Source: Halictus rubicundus
Lineage: Eukaryota > Arthropoda > Insecta > Hymenoptera > Halictidae
DNA: 64,000 nt
NCBI RefSeq assembly: GCF_050948215.1
Contig: NC_135158.1
Span: 10,959,822-11,023,821 of the forward strand
Reading direction: 5' to 3'
Below are positions 59,461-64,000 of this stretch, piece after piece. Numbering within the stretch: the first letter of the stretch is position 1; each line of letters starts with the position of its first letter. The notes beneath the pieces are model-generated. The model made no database searches. It was not told the DNA's origin and was given only the letters and a program-made list of their open reading frames with translations. The position numbers and the translations under genes are program-made.

Positions 59461-61329
59461 ACGTGTCGCGTGAAAGTGACATTATTGTGATATAAATTGA
59501 GATATAAAGTGGTCAGAGTGGTACGCGAGGATGTTGACGAAGAAGCTTGAAGGATCAGCCGAAGCTGTTAGTCTTGATTATTGCAGACAGTCGCCTCGAA
59601 TCCCTCCGTACAGTCGACAACCAAAGAGAAGACGCATGGTGTCCTTTCCACCATAAAGCTTCCCACTGGGGCCTATTAATTTGTACAAATGCCAACCTTT
59701 ATTAGACGAGATTCGACCGAATCAACGTGATGCAACGCACTATTGTTCGGCATCCGCGTAATTATTAATATGGAAATGTCAATAAGTGAACACGTGAAAC
59801 GGAAATCATTTTACGCCGATATTATAATACTTACGCGCATTGTACCGGTCTGATAAAAGGCATATCATAATGTAATTGAGCGGTGCCTCGATGAGATTAA
59901 TGCGCAATCGATGTCGATGCGGCTGAATGCGACTTTGATTAAATAATCTGCAAAGCGACAGGCATTTTTACATTTCATTTGGAATCAATCGAATATTCGA
60001 AATTCATTTCTAAAGAGTTTAGATTCATGACGATATCAAAGAATTTGATCTGAACATACGTGTAATTGGTGTACTTATTTTTCATCGCGTTAATTTCAAC
60101 GAGTATGGCAGAAACGATCAATTGCAGCAGTACCCATGCATCGCGCTTGTAGGTTAAATGTTCTAGAGAAAATCCACATGATAATTTACGAAAATACGTC
60201 GCCCTACTTTTAGGTCAACTTAACCTTTGAAGATATTTTGCTTTCATTAAAATGCTGCAACGAACGAAATGGCTTTCTGCCTTGAACTTAGTGTAATTTA
60301 AAATTCTATTCCAGACGAACATATAATAAAAAATAAGAATTATATTTTTGAACATGAAATGTTGGTTTTTACGGTAACACTCTCGTTCTCTGTAACAAAT
60401 AGTATTTTCACTTTTTGTCATTCTTAAATATTCATGATTACAATTTCTTTCACAATTATTATTGTCAGAGATACTTTGAATTTCAATAACTTGCTAAAAC
60501 GCGAAAAGATTCTACCATTGAAAAAGTAAGAATTAAAATAGTACTTAATAAATACTTCATCGTGAGTTGGACTCGATATTATCAGGCAAGGAGTTGCGAA
60601 TATCAAATTCATGTTGAAATACCCTCTTATAAATAATATAAGAGATTGAAAACCTTGTCTGATCGGTGACACCAATTTGGTATTTCTAACATTTGAAGGA
60701 ATTAATATTTCAAGTGTCTATAAAACGAGTTCTACATTGATCCCACTATCTTTCTTTGGTTGAGCCCTACATTTGAAATTACGTTGAAAAAAGAAGGACA
60801 CATATATTATTAACAATTTTCTCATACACGTTTCAAACACGAAATCATTATTTAAAAAAAGAAAAGAATCAACAAAAATTCTTAAAATGTTAAACTACAA
60901 AAATATAAACCTGTCATGCTATACTACAACATAACGTACGGTTAACAACATTTTTCAAGACTATTCTACGAAATGAAAGAACAGAGTGGAGATCGAGTAG
61001 AACGTCGATACGACAGGAATATGTATGGCTATGTAATCGCAAGAAAGTTGCGAGAAACTGTCCGAGTTGTCGAGATCAAAGTTGTCAAATTTTATTAGCG
61101 TGGCTGGATTGGGTGTGCTATAAAGGATGAAGCCAGTGACCGGTTTAACGGTACCAGCATAGCTCAGTCTCGTCACTTTCCGCAGCCATCTTCTCCTGTA
61201 CTTCCGAAGAAGCTTTATTGAAGTCCAGTCAATCTCTGTCGCCCGTAGTTTCCGATTTGGGGCGATACTCAGCTAGCCTTTGAGCCGGTAAACGGAGTCA
61301 GTCGTAGGAAGGAAGGTTAGTCGATCGGC

Positions 61330-61347
61330 TTTATATATATATATAAA
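61330..61347. promoter_or_regulatory. TATA-like 18-bp palindrome
   Basis: TTTATATATATATATAAA is self-complementary, so it could act as a TATA box in either direction. On the minus strand an ATG in good context (GAGAAGATGGCTGCGG, start at 61189) lies about 140 bases downstream, but its frame stops after 14 codons unless spliced (a weak CTG|GTACCG lies before the stop). No clear initiator is seen on either strand. It may be only an AT microsatellite. Confidence 0.2.
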
Positions 61348-62236
61348 CTCAAAAGACAAATGGTGCGAGATCGTACTACGGCCCAGCAAAGACGCAAGTG
61401 TCAGGAGCAGGTGTATCGTCGAATATATACTGCCAACGAGCGGACCATCAGTAATTAAAATGTCCCCCCTCAGGAAACTCCTGCCTCGTTGGCGGCTTAG
61501 GATCTCCGAGGAACTTCTTTCAGAACTCTTTGCTTCGGCCGGGAGTTACACTCGCAAATTGTGACAAATAGTTTCATAACACTGGTTGCTTGGTAATGAC
61601 CGTAAAGGAATTTATTGCCTCGTATTTTACCACCGGAACAGTCTCGTAAAGATAATGCAGTCTTCAACTACGATTGCGTTGATAAAATAAAGCGTCCGTA
61701 TCCCCGTCCCGTAGAACGACGAAAGTTCGCAGCGATTCGTGTGAAATGTCGACACAGAAATTATATTTTTATGTCGTGATCGTATCCATTTATAAAATCG
61801 CTATAAACAAGTATGAATCGAGCCCCAAAGATTTTCCTAACGTCGCGGCGACGCGCGCAGCGTTGATCTCCTCCGACCGGTTCCGACGTAGTAAACACCA
61901 TCCGAATAACATTTTCATCCGCGAGACAGGTCATCCGTTTTTCTTCGACAGCCGAAACGGTCCGTGCTACTTCTAAATGAGCCTGGAAGGAATCTCGGCG
62001 GGGTTGCTCGCTGAAAGTGAAATATAATGCAGCAGGGGTAGCGGCATTAGACGCGCACGTTCAACAAGCGATCTCGTTAAGGGTCGTTTTTGCCCGGCGG
62101 AAGTAACGAGCGCACCAAGTCCCCGGAGAAAATCTTTGACGCACGAAGCGCCTTCGTAACATCCGGCGAGTTACCGAAAACTTCGATTCGCCGGGCTATG
62201 ATCGCGTTTTTACTCACGCGGAAGCCCAGAGGAACT

Positions 62237-62298
62237 CCCCTCATCCCCCCTCTTCCCCCCCCCCCTTCTCTGCCCCCTCGCTTTCTCTTTCCATCTCG
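62237..62298. repeat. C-rich pyrimidine tract
   Basis: C6 and an 11-base C run with T/CT interruptions, then CCCCCTCG and CTTTCTCTTTCC. The opposite strand carries matching G runs. Confidence 0.8.
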
Positions 62299-64000
62299 TT
62301 AAGGTGCCATTTTTCATGATAGAAATCGGTCGCTCGGAATCTACCAGGAGAAACCGGGCCGCGGAGAGTATCGAAAAGTTTCAACGTTGTTGAAGTTTCC
62401 ATAAGAGTTACCACTCCGCCGCATCTCTCCCTCTCCTTTTCTCGCTCCCTCTATGTCCCTATCGCCCTACGTTTCATACCATACCGTTGCGACGGCCCGG
62501 CAAACCGGCTCTCTCCTTCCGACTTCGAGCGATCGAGTCAACATTCGACGCGGCAGCACTTTTGACGGTTACTGCGAACAGCCAGTGGACCTCCTTACTT
62601 CCCCAATGACTCCCCGCCGAAAGAATCTCGCTGTTCCGAGGTGGCAGCACGGAAAACGGGCCAGGGGATTTCGATTCTCCACGGAATATGAACGAGAAGG
62701 GAAACGCGAAGAACGCCGCGCCGCGTCGCGCCGGGCGAGAAAATGTTGAAAAAACGAGCTCTGGGGAAATCGATCACCAGACTATCAGCGGTTAATTAAA
62801 CTCCGAGTCATTAAATCCCACGCGAAATTTATACGCGCTCACGGTTTCTACCCTCTTTTCTCGGATACAATTGGTTTTTGGACGGATTGCGCCGTGCCTG
62901 CTATTTTAGTTTTGAACCGTTTCCGGTGTCCAATACGTTGATTTTATTCACGTCCATAATTCCGTGTCGAAATCTGATTTCTAGGCTGTGGACTTTATGC
63001 TGTTCATAACAGAAAGAGAAGAGAATGTTCGAAATTGTCCGCATTCGTTACAAGATTCCACCTAAAATAATACGCACGTAAACTTGCACAATTTGTATGA
63101 TAATTAGAAACGGAAGCATGTTGCGTTCTATCGATGCGGATAAGAAGTTGGGAAAGGCAGCGGGGTCAGAAAAAAGATCCAACAGCGGCGATAGATTTTG
63201 TTCTTAGCCCGAGATTATCCCGTTTTACAGGAAAATCCTATCGCGAAAGATTCATTGAGGCAATACTCACACCTGTGTTCCGGCAAGCTTCTCCGCAATC
63301 GCAATTGGCGTGGGAGGATTTACGATCTTACACCCCCAAGTCAGATTAGGCCGGTGTGGCGTGTAGCGGGTTCTCAAGGAGCTGCTTCGCATAGGAGCTT
63401 TCAAAGCGGGCTGCCTTTAAAATGCCTTCTTCTATTCGAGAAGAGAAGGGAAGGCGAGCTCGATAAAGCGGTTCTAAAAGACGCCTGCTACGGGCACCGA
63501 ACGCGCACAACAGAAGGAAGTTATAGTTTTACCCCCAACCGATTTCGCCGAGGCAAAAGGGATCGCGCCCGTTTTATTCTCATGTTATGATTGTATTCGA
63601 GGCATAGTATCCCGCAATATTACTTTGTCAATTTCCTCTTTACCAATTCCTCCACTCCTTTTTCGCGAATTCGAAAGAGGCTCGAAGGGGGTCTTCGAGG
63701 GCTCGGTTTAACAGCCGCGTAGACTCGAACGATGAGGTTTACTATTTGCGGTGTTTGTGTTTGCTCGGCTATCTTGAATCTTTAAAAGCGTACTTTTAAA
63801 AGGGTTTCTCGATATTCGAGAAATTGACGTCAGCAAGGTAGTTCAACCGAACGCAGGTCAGGCGCTCGAGATTTCAGCATAGGTATTAAGAATAATCCTT
63901 CTGGAAACTTTCAACTTCCCCGAAACTACTTTTTCGAACCGGTGCGAAATCGCCTGGAAACCGTCCGACGGATTTTACTTAAATTTTTCCACAAATTTCC

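Larger units (their letters stand above)
59461..64000. other. mostly noncoding stretch, no gene recognised
   Basis: No gene is firmly supported. From 59.7 to 61.0 kb the DNA is AT-rich. A minus-strand frame at 60961-61272 is open for 103 codons without a recognisable domain. GC-richer DNA from 61.8 to 63.6 kb leaves overlapping frames open on both strands, including 63198-63590 plus (130 codons), again with no domain. Confidence 0.45.

Overview
The window reads as nuclear DNA from an insect, most likely a hymenopteran (bee, ant or wasp). This is inferred from AT-rich DNA with unusually frequent CpG, patchy GC-rich islands, many short microsatellites, and small TTAA-flanked inverted-repeat elements that begin CCCTTT. 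I see no bacterial gene arrangement: no operons, no ribosome-binding sites and no densely packed open frames. I recognise no protein family, tRNA, snRNA, rRNA or known microRNA by eye. Open frames above about 100 codons occur mostly in GC-rich or simple-repeat DNA and have no recognisable domains. The window is therefore best read as intergenic and/or long-intron sequence, possibly containing promoters and untranslated first exons of a large gene.

Layout. Positions 1-13.7 kb are noncoding, with microsatellites, a degenerate small TTAA element (3883-4117), a hAT-like end (7831) and one well-initiated but unrecognised open frame (6899-7423). Positions 13749-14687 hold the best-defined mobile element: a 939-bp non-autonomous piggyBac-like element with TTAA duplications, 13-bp terminal inverted repeats, a triplicated 44-bp subterminal repeat and a 116-bp internal foldback. 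Positions 14.7-32.5 kb are largely featureless, apart from a three-copy 110-bp tandem repeat (20471-20790) and a second, 199-bp inverted-repeat element (22369-22567). Two GC/CpG-rich islands, about 32.5-33.8 kb and 40.6-43.3 kb, carry promoter-type motifs (Pho/YY1-like, CRE, GA tracts) and possible plus-strand splice donors. Positions 43.8-45.1 kb hold two independent local duplications.

The most interesting signals lie in the last 15 kb. At 49792-49827 a branch-point-like TGCTAAC, a pyrimidine-rich tract, CAG and an immediately abutting GTAAGT form a textbook-looking recursive-splice (zero-length exon) site on the plus strand. If real, a long plus-strand intron crosses this region, possibly started from one of the upstream GC-rich islands. 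At 58319-58420 lies a long, almost continuous hairpin with microRNA-precursor geometry. A weaker hairpin lies at 50654-50728. Several strong G-quadruplex motifs are present, including a perfect G5-A-G4-A-G4-A-G5 tract and a (GGGGCC)3 tract.

There is no evidence of a linked gene system. Any functional connection (promoter islands to long intron to recursive splice site to intronic hairpin) is inference and depends on RNA evidence.
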